Positions 55,995 to 64,000 of a stretch of DNA of 64,000 nucleotides are shown here, one piece after another. Both the position numbers and the translations under genes were made by a program. Origin of the DNA: Lactobacillus amylovorus DSM 20531. GTDB lineage: Bacteria > Bacillota > Bacilli > Lactobacillales > Lactobacillaceae. The notes beneath the pieces were generated by a model that was not told the origin of the DNA, searched no databases, and worked only from the letters and a program-made list of their open reading frames with translations. The first letter of the stretch is position 1; each line of letters starts with the position of its first letter. The stretch covers positions 186,001 to 250,000 of the forward strand of contig NZ_CP017706.1 in the NCBI RefSeq assembly GCF_002706375.1, in the 5' to 3' direction.

Positions 55995-58598
55995 TTACTT
56001 AGGTTCAACTTGTTGCATTTCGTATACTTCGAATTCGTCGCCAACCTTGATATCGTTGTAGTCCTTAATAGTCAAACCACAATCGTTACCTTGCTTAACT
56101 TCCTTAACATCGTCCTTGAATCTCTTAAGTGATGCAATTTCGCCATCGTATTTAACGATACCGTCACGAACAACTCTAATCTTAGAATCGTTCTTAACTA
56201 CACCCTTATCAACGAAGGAACCAGCAATTGTACCAACCTTAGAAACCTTCCAAGTTTCACGAACTGTTAAGTTACCGATAACCTTTTCTTCGTAAGTTGG
56301 TTCAAGCATACCCTTCATGGCAGCAGTAACATCATCAATAGCCTTGTAGATGACACTGTACAAGCGAATATCAACAGAGTCAGTTTCTGCTTGACTCTTA
56401 GCAGTTGCAGTTGGACGAACGTTGAAACCAATAATAAATGCATTAGATGCACCAGCTAAAGTAACATCTGATTCATTAATTGCACCAACGCCTGAGTGAA
56501 TAATGTTGACACGTACGCCTTCAACTTCGATCTTTTCAAGTGATTGTTGCAAAGCTTCTACTGAACCTTGAACATCAGCCTTCAAGACAATGTCAACCTC
56601 TTTCATGTTTTCCTTCTTCATAGTATCGAAGAGGTTATCAAGAGTAACGTGTTGTACCTTTTCACGAGACTTTTGCAATGATTGTTGTGCTCTAGCTTCA
56701 CCAACGCTTCTTGCAGTCTTTTCATCCTTAAACTCAACCAACTTATCAGCTGATTCAGGAACATCGTTCAAACCAGTAATTTCAACAGGTTCTGATGGGG
56801 TTGCCTTCTTAACTTGACGTCCACGATCGTTGGTCATTGTACGTACACGACCGAAAGTATCACCAACAACGATTGGATCACCAATATTAAGTGTACCTTG
56901 TTGGATCAAAACGTCGGCTACAGGACCACGACCACGTGACAAACGGGCTTCAATTACAGTACCGATAGCCATTTCAGTAGGATTTGCCTTAAGTTCCATC
57001 ACATCAGCTTGAAGCAAAATCATTTGAAGCAAGTCATCAACGTTTTGACCAGTCTTAGCTGAAATGTTAACGAAGATTGTGTCACCACCGTAATCTTCAG
57101 GAATTAAGTTATACTTCATTAATTCTTCGGTTACGTGTTGTGGGTTGGCACCTGGTTTATCCATCTTGTTGATTGCAACAATAATTGGAACATTAGCACT
57201 CTTAGCGTGGTCAATAGCTTCAACAGTCTGTGGCATTACACCGTCATCTGCAGCTACAACTAAGACAACAATATCAGTGATTTCAGCACCACGTGCACGC
57301 ATGTTTGAGAATGCGGCGTGTCCTGGAGTATCCAAGAAAGTAATCAAACGGTTGTTTAATCTAACTTGGTAAGCACCGATCTTCTGAGTGATACCACCAG
57401 CTTCGTGAGCTGAAACGTGAGTATGACGTAAGCGGTCAAGCAAGGTAGTCTTACCGTGGTCAACGTGACCCATGATAGTAACTACTGGTGGTCGCTTAAC
57501 TTGGTTCTTAGACTTCTTTGATTCTTCCATTCTCTTGTTGTAAAGAGTGTCAATATCAGAGATATCTTCATGAACCTTTTGCTTAGCATCAATACCGTAT
57601 TCAGCAGCCAATAATTCAATCGTATCCTTATCTAATGATTGGTTTTGGTTAGTCAAAACACCAAGCATGAATAGCTTCTTAACGATTTCTGCTGGTTCAC
57701 GGTGAAGTAATTTACCAAGGTCTTGTGCGTTCATACCTTCTTCGTAAACCAATACTTCTGGTAATGGACGTTCCTTACGCTTAGTAAGTTGCTTCTTTGG
57801 CTTTTGTTCTTGTTGCTTCTTCCTGTTCTTACGACGTTTTCTTTCTGAACGATCTGAATGTTCACTGTATCCGTTGAAGAATTGTTTCTTACCCTTACGG
57901 CCTGGCTTACCTGTATTTCTACCATGACCATTGCCACGTCTATCATCCTTAGGAGCTTCTGGCATATTAACCTTAGCAGCTACTCTTTCATTAGCTGATG
58001 GTTGATTTTGCTTTAAACGAGCTGGGGATGGCTTTAAAATCTTAGGACCAATTACTTTCTTTTCAACTGGTGCTGACTTCTTTTTGTTGTTATCGTTATT
58101 AGTTTTCTTATTATTTTTCACTGGTTGTTCTTGTTTTGGATGTTTCAACTGTTCGTGATATTCTTTCTTAGCTTTTTGAGCTTCCTTGTTAAGTTGGCCT
58201 TCTTCGACACGTTGCTTTTGCTTAAATTGTTGAAGCAAAGCTGCGGCCTTGGGCTTACCTGAATTAGCTCTATTATTGCCGCGTTCGTTTCGATTATCAC
58301 GATTACGATCATTATTTTGACGACGTTTATTATTACGTCTTCTTGGCTTCTTAGAAGAATTATTATCTTCTTGTTTCTTTTCATTCTTGCGAATAGAAGA
58401 AATAGAGATCTTAATCTTATTATTCTTCTTGGCGGGAGCGGAGTTTTGGAAACTACTCTTTAATTTTGCAACCTGTACATCATCAATTGATGACATGTGA
58501 TTTTTCACATCAAAGCCTAAATCCTTTGCTTTTTGGACTACAACTTTATTATCAACGCCTACTTCTTTTGCGACTTCATAAATTCTTTTCTTTGCCAT
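55995..58598 (-). CDS. infB: Translation initiation factor IF-2
   Basis: 867 aa. N-terminal IF2_N module ([20 protein letters not shown]), a long low-complexity basic region rich in N/K/R (about residues 75-300), G domain with [27 protein letters not shown] and [10 protein letters not shown], then domains II-IV. Places fMet-tRNA on the 30S subunit. The start at 58598 has AAGGAG 11 bases upstream; six earlier codons in frame overlap that site. Coupled to ylxQ. Confidence 0.98.
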   Translation of the reverse strand: MAKKRIYEVAKEVGVDNKVVVQKAKDLGFDVKNHMSSIDDVQVAKLKSSFQNSAPAKKNNKIKISISSIRKNEKKQEDNNSSKKPRRRNNKRRQNNDRNRDNRNERGNNRANSGKPKAAALLQQFKQKQRVEEGQLNKEAQKAKKEYHEQLKHPKQEQPVKNNKKTNNDNNKKKSAPVEKKVIGPKILKPSPARLKQNQPSANERVAAKVNMPEAPKDDRRGNGHGRNTGKPGRKGKKQFFNGYSEHSDRSERKRRKNRKKQQEQKPKKQLTKRKERPLPEVLVYEEGMNAQDLGKLLHREPAEIVKKLFMLGVLTNQNQSLDKDTIELLAAEYGIDAKQKVHEDISDIDTLYNKRMEESKKSKNQVKRPPVVTIMGHVDHGKTTLLDRLRHTHVSAHEAGGITQKIGAYQVRLNNRLITFLDTPGHAAFSNMRARGAEITDIVVLVVAADDGVMPQTVEAIDHAKSANVPIIVAINKMDKPGANPQHVTEELMKYNLIPEDYGGDTIFVNISAKTGQNVDDLLQMILLQADVMELKANPTEMAIGTVIEARLSRGRGPVADVLIQQGTLNIGDPIVVGDTFGRVRTMTNDRGRQVKKATPSEPVEITGLNDVPESADKLVEFKDEKTARSVGEARAQQSLQKSREKVQHVTLDNLFDTMKKENMKEVDIVLKADVQGSVEALQQSLEKIEVEGVRVNIIHSGVGAINESDVTLAGASNAFIIGFNVRPTATAKSQAETDSVDIRLYSVIYKAIDDVTAAMKGMLEPTYEEKVIGNLTVRETWKVSKVGTIAGSFVDKGVVKNDSKIRVVRDGIVKYDGEIASLKRFKDDVKEVKQGNDCGLTIKDYNDIKVGDEFEVYEMQQVEPK

Positions 58599-58602
58599 CC
58601 AA

Positions 58603-58914
58603 TCACACTCCTTCATTTATTCTTTTAACTAATGCCTTAGCAAAACCAGCATCAGTTAATCCTAAAACTTTTCGTTTCTTGCCAATTGCTTTTGACATTT
58701 CACTAGCCGAAAATGAGTTTATCATAGGAATATTATTTTTTCTGGCAACGCGATCCACTTTCTCTGCAGTGTTTGCTTGAACATCACTAGCAAGCAGGAT
58801 CAGCTTTATTTTTCCTTTATTTGTTTCGGTAATTACAGTTTCAGTGCCTGTTGTTAATTTTCCAGCACGCTCTGCTAAACCTAACAAATTAATTGCTTTT
58901 TGTCTATTTTGCAA
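58603..58914 (-). CDS. YlxQ, L7Ae-family RNA-binding protein
   Basis: 103 aa. L7Ae/L30e fold: [20 protein letters not shown] and [15 protein letters not shown] are typical of YlxQ (YbxF-like) K-turn binding proteins. TTG start with GGTGAT upstream. Its stop lies 4 bases before the infB ATG and the infB ribosome site is within its end, indicating coupling. Exact RNA target unknown. Confidence 0.92.
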   Translation of the reverse strand: MQNRQKAINLLGLAERAGKLTTGTETVITETNKGKIKLILLASDVQANTAEKVDRVARKNNIPMINSFSASEMSKAIGKKRKVLGLTDAGFAKALVKRINEGV

Positions 58915-58916
58915 TC

Positions 58917-59213
58917 TTATTTATCACCAAATAATTCTTTTCTTGCTTTCTGATGATCAACATAAGAATAAAGCTCATCGTAGAAACTGTCTGGGATCTT
59001 AGCTCCTAAGCTGCGATCTAAAACATGTTTTTCTTTTGCAGCTTCGATCTTAGTTGGATCAAGTGAAACATATGCTCCTCTTCCTGCCTTTTTACCAGTA
59101 GGATCGACAGAAACATTCTTTTCTTTATCAATCACGATACGAACCAATTCTTTTTTAGGTTGCATTGTATCGGTTAATAAATCCTTCCGCATTGGGATTT
59201 TTCTTTTTTTCAA
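58917..59213 (-). CDS. rnpM: YlxR/RnpM-family protein
   Basis: 98 aa. Family core visible: QPKKELVRIVIDKEKNVSVD and GKKAGRGAYVSLD. The usual N-terminal RxCxxTG motif is changed to MRKDLLTDTM, so the conserved Cys is absent here. Members bind RNA and, in B. subtilis, modulate RNase P. TTG start immediately after AGGTGATTTT, next to the nusA stop. Part of rimP-nusA-rnpM-ylxQ-infB-rbfA. Confidence 0.9.
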   Translation of the reverse strand: MKKRKIPMRKDLLTDTMQPKKELVRIVIDKEKNVSVDPTGKKAGRGAYVSLDPTKIEAAKEKHVLDRSLGAKIPDSFYDELYSYVDHQKARKELFGDK

Positions 59214-59221
59214 AAAATCAC

Positions 59222-60409
59222 CTATTCTTCAGTATTATCTTCTGTAGTATCAGTGTTATCTGTATCTGCAGCTTCAGCATCATTTGAAGCAGTTTCTTCA
59301 TTAGTTGCTGGTTCTTGACTTTCATCAGCTGCATCTTCACTATCAGAATCTGATGACTTTTCGTCAACAAATTCTACTTCGGATTCTGGACGGATATCAA
59401 TCTTGTAGCCAGTCAAACGAGCTGCAAGACGTACGTTTTGACCCTTCTTACCAATGGCAAGTGATAATTGGTAATCTGGCACAATTACCAAAGCACTCTT
59501 TTCATCTTCATCATCGCCAAATTGAACAGCAATTACTTCTGCTGGGTTCAATGCATTAGCGATAAAGTCTGATGGGTCTTCTTCGTACTTAACGATATCG
59601 ATATTTTCACCGCCAAGCTCATTAACAACGTTTTGAACACGAGCACCCTTTTGACCTACACAAGTTCCGACTGGATCAATGTTAGGGTCATTTGACTTAA
59701 CAGCCATCTTGGTACGATCGCCAGCTTCACGAGCGATTGAAACAATTTCAACGGTTCCATCATAAATTTCTGGAACTTCTTGTTCAAACAAACGCTTAAC
59801 CATATCTGGAGCAGTTCTAGATACAGTAATTTGGGCACCCTTTGAATCTGAACCTACGTGAGTTACCAATACACGAATTTGATCTTGTGGGTTGTAAACT
59901 TCATTAGGCATTTGATCGTGATGTGGCATTACAGCTTCAACATTGCCAATTTTAACATAAACAAAGCGATTATCACGACGTTCTACAGTACCTGTAACAA
60001 GTTCATCTTCATATTGAGAATATTCATCAATAATATGATTTCTTTCTGCTTCACGCAAACGTTGCATAATAACTTGCTTAGCAGTTTGAGCAGCGATACG
60101 ACCAAAGTTCTTAGGAGTCACTTCAAAGCGAATTTCATCGCCAACTTCATAAGCACGGTTGATGGCTAAAGCATCCTTTAAGCTGACTTCCAAACGATCG
60201 TCTTGAACTTCGTCAACAACGGTCTTAACAGCCATAACCTTAAAGTCGCCCTTTCTTTCGTCAAAATCAACTTCAACGTTTTGTGCTTGGTTATAATTCT
60301 TCTTGTATGCAGCTACCAAAGCGGCTTTAATTGCATCAACAATAACATCTTGCTTAATGCCCTTAGTCTTTTCTAAGGTGGCAAACGCTTCTAGCATTTC
60401 TTTAGACAT
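59222..60409 (-). CDS. nusA: Transcription termination/antitermination factor NusA
   Basis: 395 aa. N-terminal RNA polymerase-binding domain (ALVAAYKKNYNQAQNVEVDF), S1 domain (VTGTVERRDNRFVYVKIGNV) and two KH domains (DPVGTCVGQKGARVQNVVNE; LAIGKKGQNVRLAARLTGYK), then an acidic Asp/Glu/Ser/Thr tail of about 45 residues (DAEAADTDNTDTTEDNTEE) in place of the C-terminal repeats of enterobacterial NusA. Controls pausing and termination. Confidence 0.98.
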   Translation of the reverse strand: MSKEMLEAFATLEKTKGIKQDVIVDAIKAALVAAYKKNYNQAQNVEVDFDERKGDFKVMAVKTVVDEVQDDRLEVSLKDALAINRAYEVGDEIRFEVTPKNFGRIAAQTAKQVIMQRLREAERNHIIDEYSQYEDELVTGTVERRDNRFVYVKIGNVEAVMPHHDQMPNEVYNPQDQIRVLVTHVGSDSKGAQITVSRTAPDMVKRLFEQEVPEIYDGTVEIVSIAREAGDRTKMAVKSNDPNIDPVGTCVGQKGARVQNVVNELGGENIDIVKYEEDPSDFIANALNPAEVIAVQFGDDEDEKSALVIVPDYQLSLAIGKKGQNVRLAARLTGYKIDIRPESEVEFVDEKSSDSDSEDAADESQEPATNEETASNDAEAADTDNTDTTEDNTEE

Positions 60410-60428
60410 AAATTTTTAATCAGCCTTT

Positions 60429-60905
60429 CTAAAATTCAATTGCAAAACGAATATTTGCAATTAACTTACGGGGAACAGTTAATGTTTTTCGTCTTGTCTT
60501 ATCTCTTACTTCCAATACAATCTCTTCATCATTATATGACTTAAGCGTACCTTCATACACTTTTTTATCCTTAATTTTTTGATAGAGACCTATATGAATA
60601 TAATTATTCAAAGCCTTTTTCCAATCTGCTTCAGTCTTAATTGGACGTTCAGCACCTGGAGATGATAATTCCAAAACATATGGTTCAGGGAATGGATCTG
60701 GATTAATCGTATCGAGCTTTTCAGAAACGAGTTCACTCAAAGCTGCGATTTCATCAATATCGATTCCATTTGGTTCACGATCTACATAGATGCGTAAATA
60801 ATTTTGTCCCTTTTCCTTAACGTATTCCATATCAACCAACATGTCGCCATGTTCATCAATAATTGGTTCAACAACTGGACGAACAAGATCTATAACTTTA
60901 GACAA
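60429..60905 (-). CDS. rimP: Ribosome maturation factor RimP
   Basis: 158 aa, usual length, from the TTG at 60905 ([20 protein letters not shown]) with ribosome site GGAGGAAAA. A longer frame to 60947 would read through that site and the polC terminator, so it is rejected. Conserved [13 protein letters not shown] and [19 protein letters not shown]. Needed for 30S assembly. First gene of the nusA-infB operon. Confidence 0.95.
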   Translation of the reverse strand: MSKVIDLVRPVVEPIIDEHGDMLVDMEYVKEKGQNYLRIYVDREPNGIDIDEIAALSELVSEKLDTINPDPFPEPYVLELSSPGAERPIKTEADWKKALNNYIHIGLYQKIKDKKVYEGTLKSYNDEEIVLEVRDKTRRKTLTVPRKLIANIRFAIEF

Positions 60906-60921
60906 AAATTTTCCTCCGTAA

Positions 60922-60950
60922 TAAAAAGAGTGAGCATTACTGCTCACTCG
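60922..60950 (-). terminator. Terminator after polC
   Basis: Stem GAGTGAGCA / TGCTCACTC around TTAC-type loop, followed on the minus strand by TTTTTATTA, in the polC-rimP gap. Confidence 0.88.
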
Positions 60951-61015
60951 AATTTACCTATTCGAACTTCTCTAGTAGTATACCATGTTTTACTAAACAA
61001 TGTAAAATCATATAT

Positions 61016-64000
61016 CTAGAAAAGAGACAATTGATTTTCGTCAGGCATCCCGTCCAAGACACCATTATCTTCAAAGTAGTTCATGATAGTTTGAGAAACC
61101 TTACCACGCTTAGCCAAATCCTCTTTAGATAAGAATTTCTTTTCGGCACGGGCGGCAACAATCTGCTTAGCAGCGTTATCACCTAAACCAGGTACGGCGT
61201 TAAATGGAGCTAAAATAGTATGCTTATCCAAGATCTTAAAGTCGGTGGCTTCAGATTGATCGATATCAACCATCTTGATCTTAATGCCACGTTCAAGACA
61301 TTCATTAGCAATTTCCAAAACCGTTAACAAACTCTTATCCTTAGCTGAGGCATCCATTCCTTTATCTTGAATTTCTTTCATCGCTGCTTTAACAGTATTT
61401 TTACCATGACTCATTGCAACTAAATCAAACAAGTCGGCACGAACTGAGAAATAAGCGGTGTAGTAAATTTCAGGATAGTACACTTTAAACCAAGCAATTC
61501 TCAGAGCCATCAAAACATAGGCAGTGGCGTGAGCCTTAGGGAACATGTACTTGATCTTCAAACAAGATGGAATGTACCAATCTGGAATCTTCTTGTTCTT
61601 TTTAAGAACAGCCATGTTTTCATCACTAATCCCGCGACCGTGACGAACTGATTCCATGGTTGAGAAGGCTACTTCTGGTTTTACGCCCCAGTGAATCAAG
61701 TCCATCATGATGTTGTCACGACAACCAATAACGTCCTTCAACTTGCAAGTACCGTTGTTAACCAAATCTTCGGCATTGCCTAGCCATACGTCAGTACCGT
61801 GTGATAAACCAGAAATCTGCAATAATTCGGCAAAAGTAGTTGGCTTAGTTTCTTCAAGCATCCCCCTAACGAAACGCGTACCAAATTCTGGCACTCCCAA
61901 AGTACCTGTTTGTGAACCAATCTGTTCAGGAGTAACTCCTAAAGCCTTAGTACTTGAGAATAATGACATAACACCTGGATCATCTGGTGGAATAGTCAGT
62001 GGATCAATTCCTGATAGATCCTGCAAGTGACGAATCATCGTTGGGTCATCGTGTCCCAGAATATCGAACTTCAAGATGTTATCGTGAATGGAGTGGAAGT
62101 CGTAGTGCGTAATTAACCAAGCAGCATTAACATCATCGGCTGGGTATGACACAGGAGTAAAGTCGTAAATATCCATATCATCTGGAACTACAACAATTCC
62201 GGCTGGGTGCTGACCCGTTGTTCTCTTAACCCCACGAATTCCGCTGGCTAAACGATCTAGTTCTGCATTACGCAACTTCAAGTTTCGCTCTTCGTCAAAG
62301 TGCTTAGCATAACCATAGGCCGTCTTATCAGCAACAGTGGCAATAGTTCCGGCACGATATGAATTATCGGGTCCAAACATTACTCGAATAAAGTTATGAG
62401 CTACTGGTTGGTAGTCACCTGAGAAGTTCAAATCGATATCAGGAACCTTATCACCGTGGAAGCCCAAGAAAGTGGCAAACGGAATATCCTGACCATCTTT
62501 TACCAATGGAGTACCACATTTTGGACAATTCTTATCAGGTAAGTCAAAACCTGAACCATATTCCCCATTTTCAAAGAATTGCGAATACTTACACTTAGGA
62601 CAGCGGTAGTGCGGTGCAAGTGGGTTAACTTCAGTAATACCAGACATTGTGGCTACCAAACTTGAACCTACGGAACCACGTGAACCTACCAAATATCCAT
62701 CCTTATTTGATTTAGCTACCAGACGCTGAGAAATTAAGTAAATAACCGCATAACCGTTGGAAATAATAGAGTTAAGCTCCAAATCAAGACGATCCTTAAC
62801 GATCTTAGGTAAAGGATTACCGTATAATTCGTAAGCCTTATCGTAGGTTAATTTCTTCATTTCCTCATCGGCATGGGCAATGTGAGGTGGATACAAGCCA
62901 TCTTTAATAGGTTGAATTTCAGAAATTTCATCTGCAATCTTATTAGTATTTTCAATTACGATTTCTTTAGCTACATCTTCACCCAAGAAACAAAAAGCAT
63001 CCAGCATTTCTTGTGTTGAGTAAAAATGCAAGTCTGGTTGCGGCTTATTTCTATTAGGGTTAGAACGTTGAGCAGAAATCAAAATTGTACGATAAATCGC
63101 ATCATGTGGTTCAACATAGTGCGAATCACCAGTCGCTACAACAGGTTTATTTAATTCTTTACCTAGTTTATAGATATTGCTGATAATTTCTTCAAGCTGA
63201 TCTTCATCTTTGATCAACCCATCAGCAATTAATTGTGAGTATGTTGCTGGTGGTTGAACTTCCAAGAAGTCATAGAACTTGGCCTTTTCACGTGCTTCAT
63301 CGTAACCTTTTTGCATCATAGCAACAAAGACGTCACCTTGCCAGCAGCCTGAACCGTACAAAAGTCCTTCGTGCAAATCTGCCAAATCAGACTTAGGCGT
63401 TCTAGGAATACGGTAAAAGTCTTTCGTACTTGCGATTGAAACTAATTTATACAGATTCTTTAAACCTTTTTGGTCTTTAGCTAACACCGTCATGTGAGAA
63501 GGACGAGCACGCTTATATACTTCACCATGTGCAGCATAACCGTTTAAGTTGTTTAAATTATCTTCATGATATTTCTTCTTAAAAGCATCAAGCAACTTGT
63601 ACATTAAATAACCAGTTGCTTCGGCATCTTGGTTAGCTCTATGGTGGTGTTCCAATGAAACATTGTACTTCTTAGCTAATGAATCCAAGGTGTGACGGTT
63701 CTGTTCTGGGTGAAGCAAACGAGATACTTCAAGCGTATCAACAACAGGTTGAGTAATTTCGCTGAGACCTGCTCTTCTTAAAGCAGCGTTGACAAAACCA
63801 ACGTCAAATTGAACGTTGTGTCCACAAAGAGGACGATCACCGTAGAAGTCTTGGAACTGTTTAATTACGACGTCTTCATCATCAGCTGCACTAACCATTT
63901 CATCTGTAATAGAAGTCAAATTAATGGTTTGTTCACTCAATGGATGGTGCGGATTGATAAATTTATCAAATCTTTCAAGCACTTCACCATTTTTCATCTT
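61016..64000 (-). CDS. polC: DNA polymerase III alpha subunit, PolC type (3' part)
   Basis: 994 codons to the stop; the 5' end is beyond the right edge. Contains the 3'-5' exonuclease domain ([35 protein letters not shown]), PHP-domain segments ([10 protein letters not shown]), the polymerase core with catalytic [11 protein letters not shown], a zinc-type [10 protein letters not shown] / CPKCGTPL insertion, and the C-terminal region with helix-hairpin-helix ([20 protein letters not shown]). It ends QLSLF, a beta-clamp binding motif. This is the main replicative polymerase of low-GC Gram-positives. Its N-terminal OB and first PHP parts are outside the window. Confidence 0.97.
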   Translation of the reverse strand, partial: KMKNGEVLERFDKFINPHHPLSEQTINLTSITDEMVSAADDEDVVIKQFQDFYGDRPLCGHNVQFDVGFVNAALRRAGLSEITQPVVDTLEVSRLLHPEQNRHTLDSLAKKYNVSLEHHHRANQDAEATGYLMYKLLDAFKKKYHEDNLNNLNGYAAHGEVYKRARPSHMTVLAKDQKGLKNLYKLVSIASTKDFYRIPRTPKSDLADLHEGLLYGSGCWQGDVFVAMMQKGYDEAREKAKFYDFLEVQPPATYSQLIADGLIKDEDQLEEIISNIYKLGKELNKPVVATGDSHYVEPHDAIYRTILISAQRSNPNRNKPQPDLHFYSTQEMLDAFCFLGEDVAKEIVIENTNKIADEISEIQPIKDGLYPPHIAHADEEMKKLTYDKAYELYGNPLPKIVKDRLDLELNSIISNGYAVIYLISQRLVAKSNKDGYLVGSRGSVGSSLVATMSGITEVNPLAPHYRCPKCKYSQFFENGEYGSGFDLPDKNCPKCGTPLVKDGQDIPFATFLGFHGDKVPDIDLNFSGDYQPVAHNFIRVMFGPDNSYRAGTIATVADKTAYGYAKHFDEERNLKLRNAELDRLASGIRGVKRTTGQHPAGIVVVPDDMDIYDFTPVSYPADDVNAAWLITHYDFHSIHDNILKFDILGHDDPTMIRHLQDLSGIDPLTIPPDDPGVMSLFSSTKALGVTPEQIGSQTGTLGVPEFGTRFVRGMLEETKPTTFAELLQISGLSHGTDVWLGNAEDLVNNGTCKLKDVIGCRDNIMMDLIHWGVKPEVAFSTMESVRHGRGISDENMAVLKKNKKIPDWYIPSCLKIKYMFPKAHATAYVLMALRIAWFKVYYPEIYYTAYFSVRADLFDLVAMSHGKNTVKAAMKEIQDKGMDASAKDKSLLTVLEIANECLERGIKIKMVDIDQSEATDFKILDKHTILAPFNAVPGLGDNAAKQIVAARAEKKFLSKEDLAKRGKVSQTIMNYFEDNGVLDGMPDENQLSLF

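Noticed and set aside
1..64000. CRISPR array, tRNA or rRNA genes, prophage
   Set aside because: No regularly spaced repeats, no cloverleaf-like sequences and no phage structural or lysis genes were seen.

Overview
The window looks like a chromosomal segment of a lactic acid bacterium of the Lactobacillus acidophilus/helveticus group. The grounds are low-GC, AT-rich intergenic DNA, strong AGGAGG-type ribosome sites, a CIRCE-controlled hrcA-grpE-dnaK-dnaJ operon, a small SLAP-type surface protein, a PolC-type replicase, and many insertion sequences and broken biosynthetic genes. The amount of gene decay points to a milk- or host-adapted strain, L. helveticus being the best fit. That is inference, since no marker such as rRNA is present.

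Layout. 1-7958: end of a suf Fe-S operon, rpsU, a PPDK regulator, an M23 peptidase, msrA, a YitT membrane protein, two uncharacterised genes (one broken) and an MFS transporter. 8014-12878: an aspartate-family block in which thrB, hom and lysC are all disrupted while thrC is intact. 12896-16621: a metal/redox cluster with a P1B-type ATPase, an HMA chaperone, a Dps-like protein and an FLP/FNR-like regulator carrying exactly two cysteines, plus two FNR-like palindromes in its intergenic regions. 16630-23787: a decayed adhesin-OppA chimera, an IS110-family element with a structured leader, a nonsense-mutated flavin disulfide reductase, a T-box-controlled brnQ and an IS110 relic. 23788-28923: ABM protein, secreted protein, HTH-less LysR effector domain with a small membrane partner, Eis-type acetyltransferase, first IS30 copy and a citX relic. 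28934-33079: arcA-arcB-arcC with a cre-like site and a LysR regulator. 33208-41381: P3A H+-ATPase, SLAP protein, cardiolipin synthase, broken metA and cysK, a broken membrane protein and GNAT gene, second IS30 copy.

41444-64000 is conserved core on the minus strand: apt, recJ, sortase, lepA, the heat-shock operon, ribF-truB, and rimP-nusA-rnpM-ylxQ-infB-rbfA, then polC running off the window edge. Inside this core lies an antibiotic-resistance-type ABC-F gene broken by two poly-A frameshifts. It still carries a complete-looking transcription attenuator with a six-codon leader peptide.

The most rewarding items are the ABC-F attenuator, the FLP-like thiol regulator matched to FNR-type operators around a metal ATPase with a CPG motif, the IS110 leader as a bridge-RNA candidate, the two IS30 copies with about 11-bp direct repeats, and a repeated pattern of single-base indels in A/T runs that may be decay or sequencing error. 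No tRNA, rRNA or CRISPR array was seen.
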